A stretch of DNA of 64,000 nucleotides from Branchiostoma floridae (GCF_000003815.2 NC_049984.1:9612440-9676439), one strand, 5' to 3'; numbered from the stretch's first letter, positions 24,462-35,840 are shown. Notes: generated by a model not told the origin, from the sequence alone. Program-made: numbers and translations.

Positions 24462-27400
24462 CTACAGATTTTCTCGAAGAATGTCAACTACCCTTTTCAA
24501 GGATTCCCGCCCCAAACTGTAAGAGAACGGTTTGAAACCCATGACGGCAATGCCATGAAAAGCACTCTCCAGGTGGTCATGAACAACAGGAACGCCCACA
24601 GTTTGTAACCGCTTGGCATACATTATCCCGTCATCCCCCAACACGTCAAACCCACAGGTTAGGATGTATGCTGGGGGAAGACCCCTTAGGTCGGCATCAT
24701 CAGCTACCAGTGGGGCAAAATACGGATTCACGATGTCCTTCATATCATCAGGCAAATTCATGACCGGGTTATTGTCCTTTGATCTGACAGTACCCACAGA
24801 GTAAAGACGTTTTCTCAACTCGGGTGGAACGTGGTTGTTACTGGAAAAGTCCGGGTGCCGGGCATGGCTACCAGTTAGGTAGATACACCAATAAAAAGTC
24901 ATCATGTCAATGGTTAAGATGTCCATGCTGTTTCCACGTTTGTACGAGTCCGTTCGGAAGTCTAAGGCCTGAAGTGCTGGGTATAGCAGAGATTGAAACT
25001 TTAATGGCGGAAGGTTTTTCTCTGGACGATTGAGTTTTAATGCGACGGCAGCGGCCAGGTTACCCCCTGAACTATCGCCGAGGACACCGATTCGGGAAGA
25101 GTCAACATTGTAGTATTCAGAGTGTTCTAGGAAATATTCTGTGGCGTGGAGGCAGTCTTCGAGGGGTGTTGGAAATTTGTACTCTGGAGCAAGTCGATAG
25201 CTTTAAAAATAGAAACAAAACATAATGTACAACCAGTTACATGTATGTATACTTGCAGGTGATACTAAGCATAAAACAGAATATTTGTCGGTTGGTATAG
25301 ATTGGAGCATTGGGAGTTGGAGCGGCAAGATATGATGATGGTAAAGATTGGAAATAGTTGTTGTGAGTAAGCATCGGCATCCTGAAATAACATTAAACAC
25401 GATATAAGATGTGCTTGCAATTGTAAATAAAACTAGAGTTCGGCGACCTCATACCTCCATGAAAATTTAGAGCTTTCATAAATTTCAGGCAATTGACCAA
25501 CACATCAACATAATTCATGCATGGTGTTGTTCATCATTGACTAACGTACACATGTCACAATTATAAAATTCCCATTATTGATCATAAAGCGGTTTTGAAT
25601 TTTTACATAAATTATGCAAATAAGTTCCTCATTACCATATTTGGTATCTGCTTATATTCCACCTATCATGATAATTAACATGTGTTTTGAGGTCCAGTTA
25701 TTGAAAACAATGGAACTATACAATTTCCTCATTAATTATGCAAGTTAAGTCCTCATTTGCATAGCATGCATATCATTGTGAACATCTTTGCCTAAGCTAC
25801 CTGCATGCCTAAAATGCAGGCAATCCGTCGTTCCTTTCTGCAGTTATCCGCTTTGGAGTGTCTTGACAAAAACGCCCCTGCAGTTCCACAATTAAATGTC
25901 AGGGGACTGAAACTTGCCCCACATTTTTATGTCGCTAAAAGCTATCTTCCACTTTAAATGTCACAACCATATCACGTCAGTGACAAGAGATACATTGAAA
26001 AAACTGCTATGATAGAATATTCTCATTAATTATGCAAATGTATTCCTGATTTGCATAATTAGTATCTTATCTTGTACAACATTGTCTAAGGTACCTACAT
26101 ACCAAAAATCATGAAAATCCGTTGTTCCCTTCTTGAGTTATCCTCGTCAGAAGTTTTTGACAAAAATGCCCCTGCTATCCCCAAACTAGACGCTAGGGGG
26201 CCCAAACTTATGTCATTTCTTCCTGAACACAAGAGCTATCTAACACTTAAAAATCGTGACCATAGCATGTTCAGAACACCGAGATAGCAAAACCGGAAGT
26301 TGCGCTGCAGCACCAAGGGGAGTTGCTAGGGGGCCCAAAATCCAATCATTTCCAGCTTTCGTCACACACTACCAACACACCAAGTATGAAACCAATCCAC
26401 CCAGCCGTTCTTGAGTTATCTTGTTTACACACACACAAACACACAGACGCACAAACGCGGGGTAAAATATAACCTCCATGACATTTCATGGAGGTAATGA
26501 CGGAACACAAAGCACTGATAGAACTTGACAGATTATGCTTTGAAGCAGACATATACTTACTCTACACAGACAACAACTGCGCCGGTGTTGATCGCAATGT
26601 ACCGGTTAAATGGGTCATATTGATCTGCAACAGAGTTCATATGACATGTCACTATGCATAAAGCATACTGCTTTGATACTCCGATAACCATTTGCATCCC
26701 TATAAAAAATAACGTTACCAACTACTGCCAAAAAGACAGGTAATGTGTTTGATGGTTTGTGATATTTTCTGGCTGTTAAGGGTACCTATAAACCGCGTTA
26801 AAAGGAATATGCGGCTTACTACGTGGGATGTATATGTACATATCCATCTGGGTATAGTGTTTTCTTAACTACATCAAATCAGTGACAAAGCAAATAACAG
26901 GCAACAACTGCGCAGACAATGATTCTTACCGACCGAACCGAAGGCCCACCCTCCGCCGTGGAAGTACAGCACACCTGCCAACTGTTCACCGTGTCTGGCC
27001 TTGGGGCGATATAGTTTTACCTTGACGTCACCGAACGTCATGTCCTGGATAGTCAGGCGGGGGTCCTCAGCTGGACATGGGACTTTCATATTCCCAAACG
27101 TCGCCCTAACGATATCTAGACTCTCTCCGAACCCGAGGGTTTTGTAACCACGAACCTGCATGTGTGGATAATGAATCTTAATCAAGTGATAATTGAATGA
27201 ATTAGAGACATAATCGGCTAGTGAATAAATGAATCGTTAAATGGAATTCATGTTAACTATATGAACGAAGTGACACGTTTATTTCGGTGCCATTGGTACA
27301 TAAGTAACATTTATAACATCTAACACCATTTGGATTTTCTCCGACAAATTTAAAAGAACCTACCTACAATGTAGTACTAAATGACGAGTTGTTGTGTACA

Positions 27401-28380
27401 AGTTAGTAATAACAGAGTGATGTATGTATACTGTGTGTGATATCATTTTGCAAAGGCAAAATAATTGTAGTCCCTTTTGATACATATGGTGAAATGCTAG
27501 TCATATTTTCTTTATAACAAGCAACGTACTCACCACTATACCGGCAAACCGCATGAAGGACATGATGACGGTCGTCTTCCACGGCTCTGTGACACCTTGC
27601 GGTGCGGGGGAGTAGCACAGGTAGCACAGACACAACGTCACAGCTGATAGAGTCAGCCCTAACATCTGCAGGACAACTCCAAGCTGAGGGAAATATCAGG
27701 CCGATCAATGCTAGTACTGATACAATGTAACCATTAATAATGCAAAATATCTTTATCATACATTTCTGCTCTCACGACCTACGTACAGACCAGGAGCATC
27801 GCCTGTGTTGGAGGGGGGCGGCTTACTTTCGGGAGAAATCAAACGACAAAGGAAGGTTTCAAAGTCATCTTATACACGATGTTTACTATGAAGAACAATC
27901 GACGAAAAAAACACGAATTGTTGACGTGATATTGTTCTGTTATAAAGCTTTGCATGCCCTGGTGATGCAACGTACACATATCAAGCTATGCAAACAGACT
28001 TTATGTAAAGCTCTTAGCAATAAGTAACAGCGTGACCCAATTTAACTGGTCAGCAGCTCTATTCTATGTTCAAATGTGGCACATTATTTCAAGGAAAAAT
28101 TGTGACTGACAAAATAAGAAAGTTCCTGACTTATTCAGACAGGTAGTTACATGATTTACAAAGCTATGTTATACTTAAAACAGTCACGCATAATTGTAAC
28201 GAAAAACTAAATTACAATCAAATCCGTTGCACATGGTTGGCGTACACGTACATATCATAGGTTTTATATCGTTTGACGTCAAGGACCCCATACCTTCCAT
28301 GCCATCACTAGGCCTCCAAACGAGCTTCCGACCAGCAAAACCACCACTGAGCGCACACGAGACATGACTGGCACATGCAT
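24462..28380 (-). CDS. AADAC/NCEH1-like membrane-anchored esterase (hormone-sensitive-lipase family)
   Basis: Alpha/beta-hydrolase hydrolysing small esters, amides or lipid esters, probably at the ER. Exons (minus strand): 28380-28294, 27683-27534, 27155-26930, 26624-26561, 25200-24462; 421 aa. The N-terminus has a hydrophobic stretch after MSRVR and a second one with LSAVTLCLCYLC, fitting the type II signal anchor of AADAC relatives. The oxyanion motif is YFHGGGWAFGS, the nucleophile elbow GDSSGG, and acid and base are visible as DVLGDDG and HLESAFHG near the C-terminus. DYRLAPEYKFP is the standard family block and spans the exon 4/5 junction. Length matches AADAC (about 400). Upstream is a perfect hairpin with two DR1 motifs. 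AADAC versus NCEH1 cannot be separated from this alone. Confidence 0.93.
25440..26490 (-). repeat. Reversed octamer-bearing repeat array in esterase intron 4
   Basis: Reverse-complement copies of the 425-1390 family: TAATTATGCAAAT / ATTTGCATAATTA blocks at about 25612, 25735 and 26030-26065, with CTAGGGGGCCCAAA near 26195 and 26325. The right edge is a foldback CCTCCATGA..TCATGGAGG at about 26472-26495. Confidence 0.6.
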
Positions 28381-28414
28381 CGTTCACTGCTGGGGACTCT
28401 GGTGAAGTACGCGA

Positions 28415-28496
28415 ACTGAACTTTGACCTGTGTTTACTGATTGTATAATGTGTTGTTGTTTATTACACAATCAGTAAACACAGGTCAAAGTTCAGT
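28415..28496. promoter_or_regulatory. 30-bp inverted repeat carrying two DR1 and two forkhead motifs
   Basis: Arms 28415-28444 and 28467-28496 are exact reverse complements around a 22-bp loop. Each arm holds a DR1 (AGGTCAAAGTTCA; 28417-28429 on the minus strand, 28482-28494 on the plus strand) and the forkhead word TGTTTAC. The near copy is 37 bp and the far copy 102 bp upstream of the esterase start at 28380. Function as an HNF4/FOXA-type enhancer is inferred from motifs. Confidence 0.6.
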
Positions 28497-28567
28497 ATAA
28501 CTAGCAGTCCCATATAACTAGCATTGGGTGATGTGTGCACTAGTGTGATATATTGTTTGGCAATTAA

Positions 28568-28743
28568 GGGTTAATGACCCGCCCCGAGGTGTATATGGTG
28601 TCATAACACCTGGTCCTTTGCTATAACCACCGAATAAAACCACCTCGTTCGCTTCGCTCACATCGGTGGTTTTATTCGGTGGTTATAGCAAAGGACTAGG
28701 CGTTATGACACCATGTACACCGAGGAACAGGCGGGTCATTAAC
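28568..28743. mobile_element. Foldback MITE with TTAA ends
   Basis: Arms TTAATGACCCGCC..GTGTCATAAC..CCTTTGCTATAACCACCGAA and their reverse complement meet around a CGTTCGCTTCGCTCAC loop near 28645. TTAA borders both ends (TTAA|TGACCCGCC and GGCGGGTCA|TTAA), as for piggyBac or Kolobok target sites. No transposase is present. Confidence 0.75.
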
Positions 28744-29064
28744 GATATTATCATATAGCCTACCCAAACTTGCAAACTCCTGTATGACGCATAGGTCCCT
28801 TGTACTATACGTGTGAATTCCTTTGTCGAATTTCTGAAAATTCACATTTGTACATAACGTTACATTTGTAAGAAGATTACGGATTGCATTTGAAACCAGA
28901 ATTTCCACAGAAAATTGCAGTCTATGGCTTTTTATAACAAAACAAAAAAACTCATTATCAATGTTAATAGAAGGAGCCATTCCCCCTTGCATTCTGTACT
29001 TATTCACTCTGCTCTGGCATATGTTTCGCTCCTTTTGATTGACCAATGCCGGCATATTTCTTAC

Positions 29065-29200
29065 TTTCTTGTGTGTATCGCTCCTTCTGATTGATCAAAA
29101 TGAATCGACACCGGCACCGGTGTCGATTTGCATCGACACTGGTGCCGGTGTCGATTCATTCTGACCAATCAGAAGAGCGATACACACCGGCCTGGCCGGA
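29065..29200. mobile_element. Palindromic element, nearly perfect hairpin
   Basis: ATGAATCGACACCGGCACC at about 29101 pairs with GGTGCCGGTGTCGATTCAT ending near 29158; flanking GTGTATCGCTCCTTCTGATTG and CAATCAGAAGAGCGATACAC extend the stem to about 55 bp per arm. It lies in the spacer between the esterase and the FAM187-like gene. Confidence 0.75.
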
Positions 29201-29279
29201 ATCTATGTGTTATGGCGTCACAACCAACGTCGAACGGGGCCTTCTGATTGGTCCGCGGCGCCTGGCTATATGATAATAC

Positions 29280-30005
29280 ATAAATAAATCACACACTAAC
29301 CCTAACTATTGTTAATAGGATAACAGAGCGTTTGAACGCCATTTTTGAAAACGTCATTGAAAAAAGCCTTTATATTAAGAGTATATTATGTGTTCACACG
29401 TAAGTGTTCAACTATAGTTTTAGATAGATAGGTGCACAGTTCACGTCATGCAGTCATTTCATAATCTCTATGACTGAATCTTGTATTTGCTGTACAAGTA
29501 GTACTTCGACGTTGGCACAGCAATCCACATCAATTCTAAACCTCCCTTTCCAATAAGATGAAAAGGTCTGAAACTTTTCAATTTCTAAAAAAAAGTAAAT
29601 AAAAGCATGAAAGTGTACAGTAGGTCGACCAAACGACTATACTTAATTGCTGATGAAACACTATTTGACATTTTAAAAGATATTTGTTTTAGTAACAGGC
29701 ACCCAGCGTTCCTTATTATTAAGAGAGTGAATGGCAGTTATTATCGCCTGATTCTGTTTAACATAAGTGTTGAATTTTATACATATCTAAGCTTGTATCG
29801 TCAGGACATTTCATTTTATTTCATTTCATTTCATAAATTGACAGAGGGCAACAACAAACCACACGGCCAAATTGTAAGTTTTTTTTCTATCACATAACGT
29901 ACTACCGAAACGATTTGTTCCTACTTTTCTTAATGGTCACTAAGGTCATGAACAAACCTAATAAAGCAACAAACCCCAGACCCAAATAGTTGGTACTTCC
30001 GTACT
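29280..30005. other. AT-rich spacer 3' of the FAM187-like gene
   Basis: No supported exon. It is AT-rich with simple TTTCATTTCATTTCAT repeats near 29815; a minus-strand AATAAA (TTTATT on plus) at about 29815 could serve the gene ending at 30006. Confidence 0.4.
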
Positions 30006-33000
30006 TCAAGTAAATCCGTCTAATGCTATCGCTTCTCTTACAAAGACCTTGATCGAGCCCACGCGACGATTCTTGATCCAACAGGTATAAATAGTCCCGT
30101 CCTGTTTCTGAAGGTCATGTATGTGGAGGGAGTTCACAATGTCTACAAAGACTCTTCCCTTGGTAGTCCTCTTTAGCTCCGTCTCTGTGAGGACCGCGCT
30201 CCCGTTCTTCCAGCTGACCGGGCTGTCCATACCTTCCCCGGGACACGATAGTGTAATGTTTTCCCCTGTCTTCCCGAAAATGCTTTTCTTACTGGTGATA
30301 GTGGGAAGCGTGGGGCGATTCAAGTTTCCTCTTCCTAGATTCAGCACTGACTCCACTATACGGCCACTGGAGTCGGTTACAGCAAGGCTCTGGTCTAACA
30401 GCGAGAAATAAAAATACAGCACTTTAAATATAGACTTCCTTCCATCAATATTTTGTGAAAGCAAAGTATCAAACACATTTCCGTGAAAAGTTTCATCGGG
30501 TTGGTACGTCACTAGTACTGAATGTTTGTGACCGCATCTGAACTGTGAGCAGCGACACCTGTGCTGCAGTACAATGTGAACCAGTCAGAATTGTCTTGAA
30601 GAAGGTGACAAACGGTCGCAGAAACGTTGTTTTATTCAATATTCTATTGTTACACGTGATGTCGGTTCACAGTAGTGGCGAGATATTGGACATTCTGAAA
30701 CATGGAGCACTTCAAGACCTTACAAAAAAAAACTTACAAAACAAAACGGGGTATAGATTTAAATACATCATTGTGTTTTCATAACCGTCTAACTGCAGTG
30801 GCTAGGAATAAAATCTACACCAGGGGTTCATTCATGTCTCCCTTGGGAATTTCAGTGCAGAGTACTGTCTGGCAAACCTTACATGAATTCGGACTGACAA
30901 GTTTCCGACAAACATAACATAACGGAAGCTCGTTGCCCAGTGTCATTCAGTTCAGGCTGCCAATTTTTCCACCAAACCTTACATTACGGAAGTGGTCAAT
31001 TAGGACCAGGTCCTGCTGGGTCCCGTTGCCTGTCCACTATCTCGAGCTGCCAATTTTTCTACCAAATCTTACATTACGGAAGTGGTCCCGGTAAGGTTTG
31101 GTGGAAAAACTTGGTTGCGTGTGTCTTGTTAAGAATGGCCACCTGTAGCTGTGCTAATGCCGTTATGTAAGGTTTGCTTGAAGACTCGGCGTCCCTCTTG
31201 TGTCAGGATGGCGTGTGTCCCTTAGGACTGTGTAAGGTTTTGGAAAAAGGGTTGATGGAAATGTGTATACTGTCCCAGCCCAGACATCATGAAATTCAAG
31301 TACCTGATTGGCATGTAAGGTGTATTGTGTTGCAAAAATCGTTGAATTCCCTTGGGTGCAATATCATTCTATGTTAGGTTTTCTGTTAGGTTTGGAAAGG
31401 CCAAATGTTCCACAATGTCCAATTTCTTGCGAGTTCAGCACCAAGGTCAGTACCAAAAAGAAAGTCAATTCTTCTTTGACCTTCTACCAGAATGGCAAGG
31501 TACAAGATGACTCACCTATCGGGCAGGGCTCGGTACAGAACTCTACCCTCCTCTCATCAGGGCGGCGGATTTCGTAGAAGGGTATCGTGTGTCCAGGACG
31601 GCGGATTTCTTCGCCAAATACCTCTCGAGCGAAAGAGGGAAGGTTCTCGGAGTCACAGGCGAAGACTTTGCGCGTGCCTAAGTGCTCGGGAAAGTTTTCG
31701 CTCTCGACGTGACAAATCCCTGTTGAAATTAAAACAATCCGTTATAGCTCTTGGAATTAGATAATGTCACTTATACACTAGACACAGTTATATTTCACAA
31801 AGTAGATTTTTCCATCCTTTTGTCGTTTGAATAGATATTTGTAAACAAAACAAGCGCGTCTAACCAAGGAGGTTAAAAAACGGATTTTTAACCTCCTTGG
31901 TCTAACTAAAGGAGGGGTCTGATTATTTTGGAAATGCCATAAATCTTCTTACATATAGCATTTTGTGTTTCTGAAGACTACTGACAGGTATATATATATA
32001 TCTACAATCTTTACTACCTCCTTGATAATGAGCCAGTTATATCCCTCGGAAAGCAATATAGTAAGGCTAAAGTCACATTTCCACAAAGGGGCCGGGCCGG
32101 GCAGTTCGGGGGAACGAAATGTGCGGCATAAAAGACAACAAAGACACAAACGGACCACAGATAATTCAACAGCATGCCTTATGCATATTTATTGGCATAA
32201 ACTTAAATTTTTCGTTTCCGCAATCTGCCCGGCCGGGCCCCGGGTAGGATGTGTGACGTAGGCCTAACACGTGACGTGTACGTACCAATCCTGGCGCGTT
32301 CTCCGGACCCGCCACACCTGTTACACTGTCCCCATGGCGACCATAAGCTAAACATCGTCATCTCTGCCGCTGTTCTGTTCGGCAGGGGGTTCTCACTGAG
32401 AGCCACCAGACTTAGCCTGACACCAGACTTAGCCGGTTTGACCGTCAAATCGTAAGAAACTAGAAGTCTCTCTCTAGATGTGTCTCTGCAGTAGTATATG
32501 CCGCTGTCGGTTACCTGCACAAAAAATATCAACTATAAGCTAAGCCTGTTTTTTTTTTCAAAACTAAGACATGCTTGAAGCTGCTTACACACTGAACTTT
32601 TAAGTACTAGCGGTAATGTAAATGAAGTCTAAACAGTCGTAAGACATCGATCTCTGCTCTAGGCAACGGAAAATCGGGTTTCCGGACGGGTAACGTTGTC
32701 TCCTGTATATTCCAGTATATGGCTCACGACTGCTACGAACTTCGCGAAGTACACTAAATGCTTATCAACATCACATTTCCAAACCGGGGCCCAGCCGGGC
32801 TATTTGTGGAAACGAAAATGTATACGTCAAAATATACACAAATAATGCCCATGACTATTATCTTTACGTCTTGTGTAGTTTGGTGTCTTTATATCATACA
32901 TTGTGTTCTCGAAAGCTGTCTGGCCGGGCCCCGGTTTCAAAATGTAACGTAGGCCTTAGCCGCGTTCGTATTACAGATAACAATGCTGTAACGATGCAAA

Positions 33001-34015
33001 GGATGTTCTTAAAAAAGACCAGAACAGGTTGTGTTCTCTCTCTGCCCACCTGAGCATGCCGGATTGTCATGTCAAACTCCGTCCCCAGTTCGAGCCTGTC
33101 CTCCTCGTCAAACAAGACCGGCTTCTCCCCCTGCCCATCCCGCGGGACCACGGTCCAGCTTAGGAGCCTATGTCTTATATTTATGGGTTGGCTGAGGATT
33201 CAGACAGAAATTCTTTTAACATGTGAACATTATAGTTATTTACATGCAAAATCATGCCCGAGGACTAATTCCATGAGCAATATTCTCAAGGGAAAACGAA
33301 ATAATACTTAACACTAATGATTAATCAACTGAAGGTGCATCTATTATTGGATTTGACTTCTTCCCCTACAATGCAAAATGGGTGGGTTTTGTGATTCAAG
33401 TAAAAACGTATTCTTTTAGTGATGTCCTAGATTGTAACAGCTCGGTGAAATTGTAGCGAATGTTTGAAATAATCTGTTTCTTCAACCTCATAGTGAGGAC
33501 ATTGGCTAGTAAAATGCATTTCACATTGACGCTATTGGATGACGCATGAAGCATATGATCTATTAGCAAAAAGACGACCACAAGGCACAAATACCCCACA
33601 ATGTTTTACATATCAATTGAAAGGGTGGGTAGCTCGTTTGCGCGAAGATGCTCGCAACTTTGGGCTAATGTCACATTGACTTGAAAAAAAGGACCCCGCA
33701 GTCACTATATACTACTTACCACAGACAGCGAAGATGCAGAAGTTGGGTGACATAGAACTCCTTCTCCACAATCACTGGGCAATAATCGGCTGCACGGCGA
33801 TTTCTCCTACCAAGCACGATTTCACGATTAGTTACAGCAGCTCTATTCCTTCGCGAACTCCACGCATCTGGGGAGATCAGCTGTGTATCATATGGCTGAT
33901 TGGATGAAGAGTTGTCCGATGACGTCAAGTTCGCCAGAGAAGCGGAAAGTACGGCGGACGACATGTAGATGGGAATCAGTATTGAGAACAAAGACAAAAC
34001 CCTTGCAGCAGCCAT
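30006..34015 (-). CDS. FAM187-like protein with two Ig-like domains
   Basis: Exons (minus strand): 34015-33720, 33158-33050, 32514-32286, 31719-31516, 30394-30006; 408 aa. The start gives a signal peptide (MAAARVLSLFSIL..). Ig-like domain 1 spans exons 1-3, with Cys in HLRCLCW and the closing DSGIYYC. A Trp/Cys module follows (SLWSPWGQCNRCGGSGERAR, then GICHVES), the hallmark order of FAM187A/B. Then come a Cys-spaced linker (VFACDS, FCTEPCP) and a second Ig domain (ITLSCPGE, VSWKNG, LHIHDLQKQDGTIYTCW). The vertebrate family has a C-terminal membrane helix; none is visible here, so this form may be secreted or lack a final exon. The molecular role of FAM187 proteins is not known to me. Confidence 0.87.
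30660..31430. repeat. Complex repeat cluster in FAM187-like intron 4
   Basis: Contains GATATTGGACA..CTTACA (30669-30745), then direct repeats of GCTGCCAATTTTTCYACCAA plus CTTACATTACGGAAGTGGTC at about 30957 and 31051 and an inverted copy GGTAAGGTTTGGTGGAAAAA at 31092. An inverted CTGTTAGGTTTGGAAAGGCC block (31382-31425) closes the cluster. It looks like one or more degraded foldback transposons. Confidence 0.55.
31434..31454 (+). promoter_or_regulatory. RE1-like motif, one core mismatch
   Basis: TTCAGCACCAAGGTCAG followed by TACC: left RE1 half-site exact, right half GGTCAG instead of GGACAG, canonical 2-bp spacing. It lies 62 bp downstream of FAM187-like exon 4 within repeat sequence. No evidence of use. 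Confidence 0.3.
31863..31901. repeat. AAGGAGGTTA hairpin
   Basis: ACCAAGGAGGTTAAAAA and its exact reverse complement flank a 5-bp loop. It lies in FAM187-like intron 3 and belongs to the same short palindrome family as 21815-21834. Confidence 0.85.
32069..32267. mobile_element. GC-rich MITE copy 3
   Basis: Ends: TCACATTTCCACAAAGGGGC with GGCCGGGCCGGGCAG on the left; TCTGCCCGGCCGGGCCCCGG then GACGTAGGCCTAA on the right. It begins 19 bp beyond the FAM187-like exon 3 donor. Confidence 0.75.
32768..32957. mobile_element. GC-rich MITE copy 4
   Basis: Ends: TCACATTTCCAAACCGGGGC on the left and GGCCGGGCCCCGGTTT..AACGTAGGCCTTA on the right, with the shared centre TTTACGTCTTGTGTAGTTT. With copy 3 it brackets exon 3 of the FAM187-like gene. 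Confidence 0.75.
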
Positions 34016-34511
34016 ACTATAGCTCACGTCTGCTAAAATCATGGTGTTACAACAACACACTGTTGTTACTAAGGGCACTGTTCGGTACTGGTATTGAACT
34101 ATTGTGAATTATCGTTCTAGAACACCAAGTTTGTTTTCGCGCCGGGCGTTCCCAGGAAACGCATTATTATATAAAGTGTCATTATCCGGCCGGACACGGA
34201 ACGCTGCAACGCTAGCTTCTGTCAATTTTCACACGTGATATCACACGGCATGAGCAAATTTGGCTAAATAATAGTGTATTCTATAACCTTGGCGCAGTAT
34301 TATGATGGGAACTTCGTCCCTTTTCTTGAGTGAAGACTTTCTGGGCAACAGCATAATTTAATGGTTTGTCAGTTAATTAATTTACGATAACTGATCTGGA
34401 CATGTACACAATGTGATCTAATGACATTGTCATATACAATTTGAGTACAGATTTCATTTAGTACATTGCTTTTCAATTCAATATTGATATTAAGAAATCC
34501 TTCAAGCATTA
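34016..34511. other. Upstream region of the FAM187-like gene
   Basis: No coding exon seen. An inverted CCAAT-type or TATA box could not be assigned with confidence. A TTATATAAAG word at about 34168 lies on the plus strand. Confidence 0.35.
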
Positions 34512-34514
34512 TAA

Positions 34515-35000
34515 GGCCACAGTAAGTAAATTTTATGGATGACATCCCCTGCAGACTGCAAAAATAGTGCGATAGGGCGAGAAAATGGGTGATGACTGTT
34601 GTAAAAAGAATTAAAGGGACAAAACATGGTATCAGAGCCAACAAGGCATTCATTACAGTATTTAAGACATGTACTGATGTGGTAAAAGTGACACTAGTGT
34701 GGTAGACTGGCATCACCAACAAAGTTGGTAACCACACTCATAGCCACTTCCATATTGGTGTCACTTTTACAACTACATGTATCCAATAAGTTTCATTTCT
34801 ACAACTACAGTCCTGGGTACCTCGCAAGTGTCACTTCTACAAGTACAACTATTAGGCTACAACACAATGTATTTGTTAATTTTGGTACTTTATTGTCATG
34901 TTGACCATCCCTGCAGAAGAAAAAAATTTTTTTTCTTCTGAAATCAGGCGAAAAATAATGCGCGCGCTGATGTCATCCATAAAATTTGATTGCTGTGGCC
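34515..35000 (-). mobile_element. PIF/Harbinger-type MITE, copy A (486 bp)
   Basis: Terminal inverted repeats GGCCACAGTAAGTAAATTTT and, reversed, GGCCACAGCAATCAAATTTT, each followed by ATGGATGACATC. The target duplication TAA (34512-34514 and 35001-35003) is the TWA type of PIF/Harbinger. The interior has an open frame similar to that of copy B on the opposite strand, but no transposase motif. Confidence 0.85.
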
Positions 35001-35654
35001 TAATGGCAATAGTTAGAAAACGTTGTAAAAGGCAGTGTACTGGTAGGTTCTCTGATATGATATGACAAGATAAGATAGATTTATTTCGTACACTGTTGAA
35101 TTTTTATTCAGTACACCATTGAAGGTTTCTTCAAACTCAAACACACACAAAATGTTCTGGTGAAGCATTTTTGGTGAAGAAAATACTTGTCTTGAGACTG
35201 TTGTTGTAGCATGCAGATGTATTGCAAGAAATCCTTTTACACAAGAAGAAGTCAAGATAAGTAAACAAAGATCATGCCTACATATACCCTCTATATGTAG
35301 CTACATGCTATCACAAACAAATAATGGTACAATGTGCACTTAAAAACTGATTCCCATACATATAAAGATTTGTACATCTTAGAATGATTTGGCATTTCTA
35401 ATCTTATAGGCACTCCATTGAAAATTGATCTTACATGTGTTATAAGTTACAAAGACAACGAAGTTAGAGTGAATAAGAGGTCATGGTATATATAGCAGCT
35501 GAACAGTGAGTAATGATCTGAGAAGACCAGCTGCCTCTATGATAGCCTGGTACCTATCTGTATTACAGCTGCCAGTTTTGTTGTTGCCCTTCAGCAAGTA
35601 GATGCCAGGTTACATAACACCTAGACTCTTTGCACATGATGTACACAATTTTCT

Positions 35655-35840
35655 GGACAAAATTGGTCCGGATACAGTCAGATCCGGGTCGTTATTCTTC
35701 CATTTGCGGACTGAATACGACCACATCATTGTGGGTGGATATGAGATGCCATTTGTATCCGCCCGTATGTGGCCATATCTAGTCCGGAAACGTAAAAATA
35801 ACGACCTGGATCTGACTGTATCCGGACCCATTTTGTCCAA
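35655..35840. mobile_element. Full-length palindromic MITE next to the RNA ligase stop
   Basis: GGACAAAATTGGTCCGGATA..CAGATCCGGGTCGTTATTCTTCC and its imperfect reverse complement span the element, so similar peptides are readable on both strands. It ends 34 bp downstream of the ligase stop codon and would be transcribed in its 3' UTR. Confidence 0.75.

Noticed and set aside
26306-26328. RE1-like TGCAGCACCAAGGGGAG
   Set aside because: Right half-site GGGGAG does not match GGACAG, and the word lies in the octamer repeat family.
34369-34737. Hydrophobic open frame resembling one at 58727-58993
   Set aside because: Both are the interior of the same Harbinger-type MITE; no transposase motif.
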